Shown here: in pieces, positions 9,024 through 17,717 of the stretch
How the letters are laid out: each line of letters opens with the position of its first letter
How positions within the stretch are numbered: the first letter of the stretch is position 1
From: Cycloclasticus sp.
Lineage (GTDB): Bacteria > Pseudomonadota > Gammaproteobacteria > Methylococcales > Cycloclasticaceae
Assembly: GCA_040743155.1 (NCBI GenBank)
Contig: JBFLJU010000001.1
Location: forward strand, 248,001-312,000
Direction: 5' to 3'
Length of the DNA: 64,000 nucleotides
Notes under the pieces: model-generated
What the model saw: the letters and a program-made list of their open reading frames with translations, nothing else
The model's database searches: none
Told to the model about the DNA's origin: nothing
Translations under genes and position numbers: made by a program

Positions 9024-9358
9024 GCGTTAACCCTAAGCACCAAAAAATTTGGTCGGTCGTCGGTCGTATTCCAAGAGGGTCTGTTTCAACATACGGCGAT
9101 GTTGCAAAGTTTGCCGGCTACCCAAGTTGTGCTCGACTGGTCGGCGCTGCATTACGTGCAGCGCCGGCTTCGTTGAACTTGCCTTGGTATCGAGTTATTA
9201 ACGCTCAAGGTAAACTATCATTTCCCGCAGGAGGGATCAAAGCGCAAGAGCAAAAAGAATCGTTGGAGGCAGAAGGCGTGGTCTTTTTGTCCGGCGTTGT
9301 GAGCCTAAAGCATTATGCTTGGGCTGGTTTCTTGGACAGGGATTTGTGGCAGATGTAA
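9020..9358 (+). CDS. Alkyltransferase-like protein (ATL), MGMT homologue without active Cys
   Basis: The 112-residue protein aligns with the C-terminal DNA-binding domain of O6-methylguanine-DNA methyltransferase: IPRGSVSTYGDVAKFAG, helix-turn-helix CARLVGAALR, and N-GKLSFPAGG. The catalytic PCHR motif is replaced by PWYR (W56), so it cannot accept an alkyl group. ATL proteins (E. coli YbaZ/Atl1 family) bind alkylated guanine, flip it and direct the lesion to nucleotide excision repair. Coupled to the PilZ gene by a 4-nt overlap, although no functional link is known. Confidence 0.88.
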   Translation: MSVNPKHQKIWSVVGRIPRGSVSTYGDVAKFAGYPSCARLVGAALRAAPASLNLPWYRVINAQGKLSFPAGGIKAQEQKESLEAEGVVFLSGVVSLKHYAWAGFLDRDLWQM

Positions 9359-9461
9359 GCGAGTGTTAACGCCCGCGAGCGGAGCGGGTTTGGCAAAGCA
9401 AACAAAACAAAACTAGAAATATCCCCTATACTCTTTTTAGACATTTAAATAGGGAGTTTCG

Positions 9462-12400
9462 ATGGCGCTTGAATCAAAGGAAAAAGAGCAAATTTTCACA
9501 CAGCTCGAAAAGATTATTAATGATCGCTTTGAGGAAAAAGAAGCGCCCATTATTAATGCTTTTATTCAAGAATATTACCGTGATGTTACATGGGAAAGCC
9601 TTGCTGAAAGGGAGATAGAGGATATCTATGGTGCCGCTATTGCACATTGGAATTTAGCGCAATGTAGGCAGCCAGAAGAATCTAAAATCAATGTCTATAA
9701 CCCCGATTTCGAAACACATGGCTGGCAATCAGCGTATAGCGTTATAGAAATTGTTACAACGGACATGCCTTTTTTGCTGGGTTCGTTAACGATGAATTTA
9801 AATGAAAGGGGCTTAACGTATCACTTAGTTGTACACCCGGTTATCGATGTTGGGCGTGATGGTCGCGGTACCTTGCAGCAGCTAGGCAGTAAAACCAAGC
9901 TGATAAGTGAGTCGATGATCCGTTTAGAAGTTGATCGACAACCCTCAGATGGTGCTGCGCTGAAGATGTTAGGCGAACAAATGGCCAAGGTCATTGAGTA
10001 CAACACTGCAGTGACGGCAGACTGGAAGGGGTGCATTAATAAATTGCATCAATCTGTGACAGCGCTAAAAAAACATTCACCAAAAGATAAAAACCAAGAT
10101 ATTACAGAAGCGACCGCTTTTTTAAGTTGGCTTGGAGATGATAATTTTCTTTTTCTTGGCTGTAGAGAATATGAGCTGGTTAAAGGAAAAGAATCGGATG
10201 GTTTTAAAATTGTAGAGGGCTCTGGCCAGGGTGTTTTAAGGGATGAGCTAGCAACTATCCCTCATATTGATGTTATACCGATGACGGATAAAGCATGCGA
10301 CTTTATGAGTGAGCCGTGTCCCCTAATCGTGACGAAAGCCACAACGAAGTCACTTGTTCATCGACCCGCTTATATGGATTATGTGGGGGTAAAGAAATTT
10401 AATACGAAAGGGGAGGTGGTTGGTGAATACCGTTTCCTTGGCTTGTATACGTCATCAGCATACCTTGTTCGAGTCGATGAACTACCGCTAATACGTAAAA
10501 AAGTGAGTAAGGTTTTTGCTCAATCAAACTTTAAGGAAAACAGCCATAACGGTAAATTGTTGATGAATGTATTGGAGGGCTTGCCACGTGATGAGCTGTT
10601 CCACTCAAATGATGAGCAGCTACTGAATTTAGCGATGGGGGTTTTGAAGTTAAGAGAGCGCCAACGTATATGTGTGTTTGCAAGAAGTGATGCGTATGGG
10701 CAGTTCGTCTCCATGCTCATCTACGTGCCGAGGGATCACTATAACACCGGCGTTAGAAAGAAGATGGAAGGCGTTATATATCACAAGCTACAGGCCGATA
10801 GCGTTGATTTTAATGTTCAATTCAGTGAGTCTATTTTTGCACGTGTTCATTTTATGGTGCACACCCGCAGCGATTGGGATGGTGAGTTCGATGCCTGTGA
10901 TGTGGAAAATGAAATCGTTGAAATCCTTAGGGACTGGAAAGACGATTTATTGTCGGCCTTAGTTCACCAGTATGGAGAAGCAGCGGGGACGGAGTTATAT
11001 AATTGCTATGGCGATGGTTTTACAGCGGCCTACAAAGATAGTTATCCGGCGAGATTTGCGGTGGCGGATATAGAAAAGGCAGAGCTGTTAAAAGCGAGTG
11101 TCGAGCAAGATATACAGATGTCGCTGTATCAACCCCTAGAGTCACACGGTAAAGGCTTGCAATTTAAGCTTATTAATAAATGTGTTCCAGCGCCTTTGTC
11201 GCAAACATTGCCAGTATTAGAAAATATGGGGGTCACCGTTTTTGATGAGCACCCATTCGAAATAACTGACACTGCATCAGGTGCAACGTATTGGGTTCAT
11301 GATTTTGGTTTGGTTTATAACGCCGAACTGCCTGGCGTTGAAAGCATTAAAGAAAATTTTCAATCGGTGTTTGAAAAAGTATGGCTCGGGCAGGTAGAAA
11401 ATGATGGCTTTAATCAGCTCGTCATAAAAGCAAACCTTGATTGGAAGAAAATCATGTTGCTTCGTGCCTATTATCTATATTTGCGTCAAGCGGGCGCAAC
11501 ATTTAGCCAGACGTATGTTGAACAAACGCTGCAAGCTAACCCCATTATTGTCGGTCAATTGGTGCGTTTATTTGAACTTAAATTTGACCCATCTGTTAAA
11601 GCGAAAACAACCCGGTTGGCGCAGCAAGAAGTAGAAATTATTGCAGGCATTGAGAAAGTGGTGTCGTTAGACGAAGATCGAATTTTGCGTCGCTACTTAA
11701 ATTTAATTCAAGCCACTTTGCGTACCAATTACTACCAATCAAGCGTTGATGCGAAAGGCATACCTTACCTGGCCTTTAAACTAAATCCTGAGGAGATTAC
11801 AGGGCTTCCTTCGCCTAGACCAAAGTTTGAAATCTTTGTTTATTCGCCTCGTATTGAAGGTGTGCATTTAAGAGGTGGCTCGGTTGCGCGTGGTGGTTTA
11901 CGCTGGTCAGATCGAAAAGAAGACTTCAGAACAGAGATTTTGGGCTTAATGAAGGCGCAAATGTCGAAAAATGCGGTGATTGTTCCAACGGGAGCGAAAG
12001 GCGGTTTCATTGTGAAACGTTCTCTTGAAGGCTTGTCTCGTGATGAGATGATGGAAGAGGTGATTGAATGCTATAGCATTTTTATTGGTGCCCTCTTGGA
12101 TATTACGGATAACTTAAAAGCTGAAAAAGTCATTCCGCCAGCTAATGTTGTCCGTTATGACGCTGATGACCCTTATTTGGTAGTGGCGGCGGATAAAGGG
12201 ACAGCAACGTTCTCTGATATTGCTAATGGCATTGCGATTGATCACGGTTTTTGGTTAGGAGATGCATTTGCATCAGGCGGCTCAGTGGGCTATGACCATA
12301 AGAAAATGGGGATTACCGCAAAAGGTGCATGGGAGTCGGTTAAACGTCACTTTAGGGAAATTGGCGTTGATACTCAAACGACTCCTTTCGATGTGATGGG

Positions 12401-14294
12401 CATTGGCGATATGGCGGGTGATGTATTTGGCAACGGTATGCTGTTATCTGAAAAGATTCGTTTAGTGGGTGCATTCAACCATATGCACATCTTTTTAGAT
12501 CCTAACCCCGATACAGACAAATCATTTAAAGAGCGTGAACGATTATTTAATCTACCTCGCTCAACTTGGGGTGATTATCAAAAGGAGCTTATTTCAAAAG
12601 GCGGTGGTATTTTCTCAAGGGCTGACAAATCGATCAGCTTGACGTCTCAAGTTCAGCAGATGCTAGATATCACCGATGAAGCGTTAACACCGAATGAACT
12701 TATTCGTGCGATGTTAAAGGCGCCAGTTGATTTGCTTTGGAACGGTGGTATTGGAACGTACGTAAAGTCGAATAGTGAAACGGATGCCGATGTGGGTGAT
12801 AGGGCAAACGACTCGGTGAGGATTAATAGTGTTGATTTACGTTGTAAGGTGATGGGTGAGGGCGGTAATTTGGGCTTTACGCAATTAGGCCGAATTGAAT
12901 ATGCCGCGAAAGGGCGCATTAATACAGATGCTATTGACAATGCGGCGGGTGTGGACTGTTCTGATCACGAGGTAAATATCAAAATTTTGCTCAATAAACT
13001 GGTTGAGCAAGGCGACATGACAGACAAGCAACGAGATGCTCTGTTAGCAGAAATGACCAATGAAGTGGGTGAGTTAGTCCTTCGAAATAACTACTTACAA
13101 ACACAGGCCATTACCATGGTTGAGGGTCAATCAGCCGCTATGCTAGAAGTTCATGCACGGTTAATTAACCAGCTCGAACAAGAAGGTCGCCTAGACAGGG
13201 TGGTTGAGTTTTTGCCTAGTCAAGAAGAAATAGATGAACGCAAAGTCAAAGGGATTGGCTTGTATAGACCTGAGTTAGCCGTGGTCTTTGCGTACAGTAA
13301 ACTGCGGCTGAAGGATTTGATGAGTGGTTCCTCACTTATTAAAGACAAAGGTTTTAAGCAAGACTTGTTAGCTTACTTTCCATCTGCGCTGAATCGTAAA
13401 TTCGTAAAACCCATTGAAGAGCATCGGTTAAGCGATGATATTATTATCAACCAGATTGTTAACAGCATGGTGAACCGCGTAGGCCCATCGTTTGCATTTC
13501 GAATGAGGGACGAGACTGGGGCAAGTATTGATGAGGTGATAAAGAACTATAAAATTGCCTGTGAAATCTTTAATGCGGCGACAACTTGGGATGAAATCGA
13601 GGCGTTGGATAATATAGTGTCACCCGATATTCAAAGAGACATGTTGATGGGTGTGCGCAAACTTATTGAACGCACAATGTATTGGTTACAACGTAATCGC
13701 TCACATATGACCTCCATTGAAGAGGTTATTAGCGAATTTTCTAGCAGCCTTGTTTATATCAACAAGCAAATGCTACGTTTTGTATCGGTTACTGAAAAAG
13801 AGCGCATTAATGAGCGTCGGTTGAGGTTTCAATCAGCCGGTGTAGGTGAGGCGCTAGCATTAAAAATCAGTAGCCTTGAGCAAGAGTTTATCGGGCTTGA
13901 TATTATTGCCGTTCACGGTGTCGTGAAACAAGGCAAGGACGATGTGTTACCGGTGTATTTTGCTGTGACCGAAGAGCTTAAACTGAACTGGTTATATGAG
14001 TGGATAAGCAAGTTGTCACGTAAGAATTATTGGCAGTCATTGGCTCGTGCAGCTTTGCGAGATGATTTGCACGCGGAAGTTCGGGAACTTTTATCATTGA
14101 TCCTTCAGCAATCAAGTGATCAATCAACGCCAGACAATCTTGTGAGTGATTGGTGCGATAAAAATCGCATTGAGGTGGACCGCTATTTGCGTTTAGTCTT
14201 GTTGATCCAATCTGAAAATGAAATGGAGATTGAGCAGCTGTCTGTTATTTTGAAAGAACTTCATAGGGTTGTGGAGAAGAGTAAAGCGACGTAA
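9462..14294 (+). CDS. gdhB: NAD-specific glutamate dehydrogenase, large (GDH-180) type
   Basis: At 1610 residues this matches the GDH-180 family known from Streptomyces and Pseudomonas, which oxidatively deaminates glutamate to 2-oxoglutarate with NAD+. The N-terminal ~700 residues hold ACT-like regulatory regions. The catalytic part begins near residue 800 with ARGGLRWSDRKEDFRTE and PTGAKGGF (about 808-850), then DVMGIGDMAGDVFGNGML (~985) and LWNGGIGTYVK (~1090). The C-terminal ~500 residues are the family-specific helical extension. AGGGAGT lies just before the ATG. It stands alone: a short GC-rich hairpin at 9372-9388 precedes it and a strong terminator follows. The role is probably catabolic. 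Confidence 0.95.
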   Translation: MALESKEKEQIFTQLEKIINDRFEEKEAPIINAFIQEYYRDVTWESLAEREIEDIYGAAIAHWNLAQCRQPEESKINVYNPDFETHGWQSAYSVIEIVTTDMPFLLGSLTMNLNERGLTYHLVVHPVIDVGRDGRGTLQQLGSKTKLISESMIRLEVDRQPSDGAALKMLGEQMAKVIEYNTAVTADWKGCINKLHQSVTALKKHSPKDKNQDITEATAFLSWLGDDNFLFLGCREYELVKGKESDGFKIVEGSGQGVLRDELATIPHIDVIPMTDKACDFMSEPCPLIVTKATTKSLVHRPAYMDYVGVKKFNTKGEVVGEYRFLGLYTSSAYLVRVDELPLIRKKVSKVFAQSNFKENSHNGKLLMNVLEGLPRDELFHSNDEQLLNLAMGVLKLRERQRICVFARSDAYGQFVSMLIYVPRDHYNTGVRKKMEGVIYHKLQADSVDFNVQFSESIFARVHFMVHTRSDWDGEFDACDVENEIVEILRDWKDDLLSALVHQYGEAAGTELYNCYGDGFTAAYKDSYPARFAVADIEKAELLKASVEQDIQMSLYQPLESHGKGLQFKLINKCVPAPLSQTLPVLENMGVTVFDEHPFEITDTASGATYWVHDFGLVYNAELPGVESIKENFQSVFEKVWLGQVENDGFNQLVIKANLDWKKIMLLRAYYLYLRQAGATFSQTYVEQTLQANPIIVGQLVRLFELKFDPSVKAKTTRLAQQEVEIIAGIEKVVSLDEDRILRRYLNLIQATLRTNYYQSSVDAKGIPYLAFKLNPEEITGLPSPRPKFEIFVYSPRIEGVHLRGGSVARGGLRWSDRKEDFRTEILGLMKAQMSKNAVIVPTGAKGGFIVKRSLEGLSRDEMMEEVIECYSIFIGALLDITDNLKAEKVIPPANVVRYDADDPYLVVAADKGTATFSDIANGIAIDHGFWLGDAFASGGSVGYDHKKMGITAKGAWESVKRHFREIGVDTQTTPFDVMGIGDMAGDVFGNGMLLSEKIRLVGAFNHMHIFLDPNPDTDKSFKERERLFNLPRSTWGDYQKELISKGGGIFSRADKSISLTSQVQQMLDITDEALTPNELIRAMLKAPVDLLWNGGIGTYVKSNSETDADVGDRANDSVRINSVDLRCKVMGEGGNLGFTQLGRIEYAAKGRINTDAIDNAAGVDCSDHEVNIKILLNKLVEQGDMTDKQRDALLAEMTNEVGELVLRNNYLQTQAITMVEGQSAAMLEVHARLINQLEQEGRLDRVVEFLPSQEEIDERKVKGIGLYRPELAVVFAYSKLRLKDLMSGSSLIKDKGFKQDLLAYFPSALNRKFVKPIEEHRLSDDIIINQIVNSMVNRVGPSFAFRMRDETGASIDEVIKNYKIACEIFNAATTWDEIEALDNIVSPDIQRDMLMGVRKLIERTMYWLQRNRSHMTSIEEVISEFSSSLVYINKQMLRFVSVTEKERINERRLRFQSAGVGEALALKISSLEQEFIGLDIIAVHGVVKQGKDDVLPVYFAVTEELKLNWLYEWISKLSRKNYWQSLARAALRDDLHAEVRELLSLILQQSSDQSTPDNLVSDWCDKNRIEVDRYLRLVLLIQSENEMEIEQLSVILKELHRVVEKSKAT

Positions 14295-14318
14295 ATTAGT
14301 TAAGGCGTGCTTTAAATA

Positions 14319-14355
14319 CCAATAAAAAGGGCGAGTAACTCGCCCTTTTTATTGG
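14319..14355. terminator. Bidirectional rho-independent terminator between gdhB and the hydrolase gene
   Basis: A perfect 17-bp stem (arms at 14319-14335 and 14339-14355) closes a 3-nt loop. GGGCGAG/CTCGCCC at the tip is flanked by A-runs on one side and T-runs on the other, so either strand gives a hairpin followed by U-rich sequence. It sits between the convergent 3' ends of gdhB and the alpha/beta hydrolase gene. Confidence 0.93.
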
Positions 14356-14365
14356 TTTCGTTTGG

Positions 14366-15187
14366 CTAATTAGGTGTTAATGCCTGTTCTTCAAGCCAGT
14401 TATTAATAGTGTCGGCACTTTCGTGCCAATGTGCGTCAATCATCATCGTGTGGCCGGTTTTTTTCATATTGATGTAATCAGCGTTATAAGCTTTGGCTGT
14501 TTTTTTGATGTGCGCCGGTCTAAAGAAGGTATCTTCATCCGCACTGAGGGCCAACATCGGAATCTCAAAAGGATTTTTGTAAGTGGGTAGGCCAAGCCAC
14601 AGGGTGTCCAACAAGGCTTTGGGCGAACCTTGCTGCATTTCTGCGCAATAACGAATGACGACTTCATCGTTAACATGGCCAGAAAAAACAGATTTACGAG
14701 TAACGTCAACGGGTGAAAACCAGGTGCCCATGAGTTCGCTCAGGTTCATTTGCATATAAAAAGTAGGGGTTAACGCCAAATCGATGATAGATGGGATCAG
14801 GCCATCAACGGGTACGCTAGCCATGAGTATGCATGCGGGGACAGTTTTATTTTCAATATACTTTTGAATGATGAGCCCGCCCAATGAATGACCGACAAGA
14901 ATAGGTGGTTCGCCAATTTCATCAATAACTCGTTGAATGTCAGTAACATAGTCAGCAATGCTGTTTGAAGCAAGCATGGCGCTGCCGCCACTTTGGCCAT
15001 GCCCACGTAAGTTAATGGCATAGGTAGGGTGCCCAAGGTCAGCGAAGAAAGGCATAAAGTATTCATTCCAGCACCAAGCAGACATATTGGCGCCATGAAT
15101 AAATAAAATAGGCTTGCGAGTTGCTTTATTAGGGTGTCGCTCGATGACTTCTAGTGCAGGGTTGGCTGCTGAATATTTAATTTTCAT
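14366..15187 (-). CDS. Alpha/beta hydrolase
   Basis: The 273-residue protein has the alpha/beta hydrolase fold: oxyanion-hole region FIHGANMSAWCW (~30), NLRGHGQSGG (~60), nucleophile elbow VGHSLGG (~105), a probable acid in LALSADEDTFF (~222) and the catalytic His in KKTGHTMMIDAHW (~250). No signal peptide is present, so it is cytoplasmic. It could be an esterase, lipase or ring-fission-product hydrolase; the sequence does not give the substrate. Stand-alone gene, with the AT-rich region at 15188-15281 upstream of it. Confidence 0.75.
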   Translation of the reverse strand: MKIKYSAANPALEVIERHPNKATRKPILFIHGANMSAWCWNEYFMPFFADLGHPTYAINLRGHGQSGGSAMLASNSIADYVTDIQRVIDEIGEPPILVGHSLGGLIIQKYIENKTVPACILMASVPVDGLIPSIIDLALTPTFYMQMNLSELMGTWFSPVDVTRKSVFSGHVNDEVVIRYCAEMQQGSPKALLDTLWLGLPTYKNPFEIPMLALSADEDTFFRPAHIKKTAKAYNADYINMKKTGHTMMIDAHWHESADTINNWLEEQALTPN

Positions 15188-15281
15188 TGGCTGTTTTGAT
15201 TTTCTCTTTTAAATGGATTATTTTTATTTTATTAATTTCAATGAGTTGGATAGATGTTGATTGAAATCTTTAGAATGAGTC

Positions 15282-15310
15282 TTGACAAATGGTGCGGAGC
15301 AATATATCAT
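15282..15310 (+). promoter_or_regulatory. Near-consensus sigma70 promoter
   Basis: TTGACA (15282-15287, a perfect -35) and TATCAT (15305-15310, 5 of 6 to consensus) are separated by exactly 17 bp. The expected transcription start is near 15317. No coding frame follows before the terminator at 15379-15406. Confidence 0.7.
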
Positions 15311-15316
15311 GTGGTT

Positions 15317-15406
15317 TCATTGTTACTGCAATACTGTTCTCAGTTTATTGCGCAATGTAATAATGTTCTCCTCCTCTTGGCGACTCTTTATGGGTCGCTT
15401 TTTTTT
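15317..15406 (+). ncRNA. Candidate ~90-nt small RNA with anti-Shine-Dalgarno segment
   Basis: Transcription from the promoter at 15282-15310 would give about 90 nt. The first part folds into a hairpin at 15319-15364: outer stem of 8 pairs (15319-15326 with 15357-15364), an inner 6-pair stem, and a large loop. A single-stranded CU-rich stretch follows (15365-15378, containing CTCCTCCTC, complementary to Shine-Dalgarno sequences), then the terminator hairpin. This three-part layout is typical of trans-acting sRNAs. It might instead be an attenuated leader of the gene at 15552. I do not recognise it as a known family. Confidence 0.5.
15379..15406 (+). terminator. Rho-independent terminator of the candidate small RNA
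   Basis: GCGAC (15380-15384) pairs with GTCGC (15394-15398). G-T and further pairs extend the stem to about 8 bp around a 5-nt loop. An uninterrupted T8 run follows at 15399-15406. Confidence 0.8.
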
Positions 15407-15551
15407 GCCTTGTATTCTAAACTCTAAACTCACTTAAGGCTGTGTTTTAATCTAAATAATATTAGAAATGAATTAAGATGAGCTTTTGAAGGGCGTTATC
15501 TTTTTTATGTGATTCATCATGAGTTAATAGATTAGAGGGTATGTTTAAGAG

Positions 15552-16733
15552 ATGAAAGGTATTTTAATAGTACAACGTTTGGTTTTGTGCTCATGTTGGT
15601 TGATAACAGGCTACTCTAGCGGTGTTTTTGCGGACAGCGTTAGCGTTAAAATGGGTTTCTTAACCGAGCAAACACCAACGCCACCTGCGCTATCTAATCT
15701 TGATTCAATTCTAACCGATGAAGGTATTCAGGGCGCTGTTTTAGGCATTAGCGATAACAATAGAACAGGGCAGTTTACTGGGCACGACTATCATTTGAAG
15801 CACGAATCGGTGCCGGTTGGTGGAAATGTCTTACAGGCATTTGATCGACTACTAAGAGAGGGCTATCAATACGTGATTGCTGATGTGCGGGCGTCAACGT
15901 TGAAAAAGTTATCGCCGATTGCACTGGCGAACAAGGTCTTATTATTTAATGCGTCATCTACGGACGTTGAACTGAGAAATGCCAGTTGTGGCGCAAATAC
16001 TTTTCATATGATTCCAAGTGATGCGATGAAGGCTGATGCGCTCGCGCAATTTATGTTCAAAAAACGCTGGAAGAAGTGGTACATGGTGAGAGGAAAAGAT
16101 GAAAAGGATCTCAACTTTACCCGTGCTATTAAACGAGCCGCAAAACGTTTTGGCATTAACGTTGTAGAAGAAAAGGTCTGGAATTTTGATCATGATGCTC
16201 GGCGAACGGCTCAGGCAGACATTCCGGTTTTTACCCAAGGTAGCGATTATGATGTTTTAGTAGTAGCAGATGTGAAAGGGCTGTTTGGTGAGTATTTGGC
16301 GATGAACACTTGGCTACCGAGACCTATTATTGGCACGCAGGGCTTGGTGCCGAGAGCGTGGCACAGAACACACGAACGTTGGGGCGCTGTGCAAATGCAA
16401 AATAGGTTTTATGAGCAAGCCGGCCGTTGGATGAACGATGTGGATTATTCGTCTTGGCTCGCGGTACGCGCGGTGGGTGAAGCTGTAACACGGACGGAGA
16501 ATACAACCCCAAAAGAGGTGAAGGCTTTTTTGCTGGGCGACGAATTTAGTTTAGCGGGTTTTAAAGGGGTAAAGCTGACGTTTAGAGGCTGGAATCATCA
16601 GTTACGACAGCCTATATTATTAGCAATGCCACGGTCTATTGTGTCGGTGATGCCACATAAAGAGTTTCTACATCCGCGTACTTATTTAGATACGCTGGGG
16701 TATGATAAGCCCGAATCTAAATGCCAGTTTTAA
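15552..16733 (+). CDS. ABC transporter substrate-binding protein of the PQQ-alcohol-dehydrogenase-associated system
   Basis: The 393-residue protein has an N-terminal signal sequence (hydrophobic to about residue 25, ending near VFA-DSV) and a periplasmic binding fold of the branched-chain amino acid/leucine-binding type. It corresponds to the family named for PQQ-dependent alcohol dehydrogenase systems (TIGR03863, from memory), called PedA1-like in Pseudomonas putida. It is first of four genes with a beta-propeller, an ABC ATPase and an ABC-2 permease. The ligand is unknown. An importer-style binding protein beside an exporter-style permease is typical of this cluster but unexplained. Confidence 0.8.
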   Translation: MKGILIVQRLVLCSCWLITGYSSGVFADSVSVKMGFLTEQTPTPPALSNLDSILTDEGIQGAVLGISDNNRTGQFTGHDYHLKHESVPVGGNVLQAFDRLLREGYQYVIADVRASTLKKLSPIALANKVLLFNASSTDVELRNASCGANTFHMIPSDAMKADALAQFMFKKRWKKWYMVRGKDEKDLNFTRAIKRAAKRFGINVVEEKVWNFDHDARRTAQADIPVFTQGSDYDVLVVADVKGLFGEYLAMNTWLPRPIIGTQGLVPRAWHRTHERWGAVQMQNRFYEQAGRWMNDVDYSSWLAVRAVGEAVTRTENTTPKEVKAFLLGDEFSLAGFKGVKLTFRGWNHQLRQPILLAMPRSIVSVMPHKEFLHPRTYLDTLGYDKPESKCQF

Positions 16734-16754
16734 TCAAATACATAGACAACTAAA

Positions 16755-17717
16755 ATGATGAATAAATACTTTTTACTGCTGCTATTGACGGCTTTTTCCA
16801 CAACGAGTTTGGCCGATACGTTGTATATCACGTTAGAAAAAGATAATGCGTTAGCCGTCGTTGACGGAGAAACAGGGAAGCTTTTGAAAACCGTGCCACT
16901 GGGTCAGCGCCCGAGAGGCATTGAGTTAAACAAAGATCAAACACTGTTGTATGTTGCTGCCAGTGATGACGATACGATCCAAATCCTAGAGGTGGCAACG
17001 TTAGAGATAGTAGGGAACTTGCCATCAGGTGAAGACCCTGAGTTGTTTAGAATCCACCCAAATGGTCGTCTGTTATATGCCTCCAACGAAGATGACAACG
17101 AAGTGACGGTGGTTGATTTACACAGTAAAAAGGCGATTGCTAAGATTTCTGTGGGTGTTGAGCCAGAGGGTATTGCGATTAGCCGTGATGGAAAGTGGGT
17201 GGTGAATACGTCTGAAACGACGAATATGGTGCATTGGATAGACCCTGTTACTCAAACAATCAAAGCCAACACGTTAGTGGGTGCGCGTCCCAGAGCCGCC
17301 GCTTTTTCCCCCGATGGAGGTGCTTTGTATGTGACGTCAGAAATCGCAGGTTCCTTATCCAGATTGGACACGGCAACTAAACAAATTGAAACGACGATGA
17401 GTTTTAAAATACCAGGGGTTGGTCAAGAACTTATCCAACCGGTTGGCATATTAGTTCACCCGAATAATAAAATTCTATTTGTCGCGCTAGGGCCTGCTAA
17501 TCGAGTGGCGGTGGTGGATATTGAAACGATGACAGTCATAAAGTACTTATTGGTTGGGCAGCGTGTTTGGAACCTAGCCTTTTCACCTGATTTGACGCGA
17601 CTATATACAACTAACGGTGTCAGCAATGATGTTTCAATCATCGATGTGGCCGACCTAAAAGTCAAAAAATCTGTGCGCGTGGGTCATTATCCGTGGGGCA
17701 TAGCGGTAAAGGAATGA
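16755..17717 (+). CDS. Periplasmic YVTN-type beta-propeller protein of the PQQ-associated cluster
   Basis: A signal peptide (ending SLA-DTL, about residue 20) precedes seven or so ~42-residue repeats of the YVTN/NHL-like kind, for example LLYVAASDDDTIQILE and LYVTSEIAGSLSRLDTA. This gives a seven-bladed propeller of the PQQ-dependent-catabolism-associated type (TIGR03866, from memory). It may sense or bind a periplasmic partner; no catalytic residues are evident. The stop overlaps the ATPase start by 4 nt. Confidence 0.82.
   Translation: MMNKYFLLLLLTAFSTTSLADTLYITLEKDNALAVVDGETGKLLKTVPLGQRPRGIELNKDQTLLYVAASDDDTIQILEVATLEIVGNLPSGEDPELFRIHPNGRLLYASNEDDNEVTVVDLHSKKAIAKISVGVEPEGIAISRDGKWVVNTSETTNMVHWIDPVTQTIKANTLVGARPRAAAFSPDGGALYVTSEIAGSLSRLDTATKQIETTMSFKIPGVGQELIQPVGILVHPNNKILFVALGPANRVAVVDIETMTVIKYLLVGQRVWNLAFSPDLTRLYTTNGVSNDVSIIDVADLKVKKSVRVGHYPWGIAVKE

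Larger units (their letters stand above)
15188..15551. other. 364-bp intergenic region without protein gene
   Basis: The region lies between the hydrolase start and the PQQ-associated binding-protein gene. It is AT-rich and holds a sigma70-type promoter (15282-15310), a candidate small RNA and a rho-independent terminator, all described separately. The last 145 bp before 15552 hold no clear promoter. A four-codon frame at 15541 ends by overlapping the ATG at 15552, with GAGGG just upstream. Confidence 0.6.

Noticed and set aside
9020-9358. Active O6-methylguanine methyltransferase
   Set aside because: The acceptor cysteine of PCHR is Trp (PWYR), so the protein was called alkyltransferase-like instead.
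9372-9388. Terminator before gdhB
   Set aside because: CCCGC/GCGGG gives only a 5-bp stem followed by three T; too weak to call.
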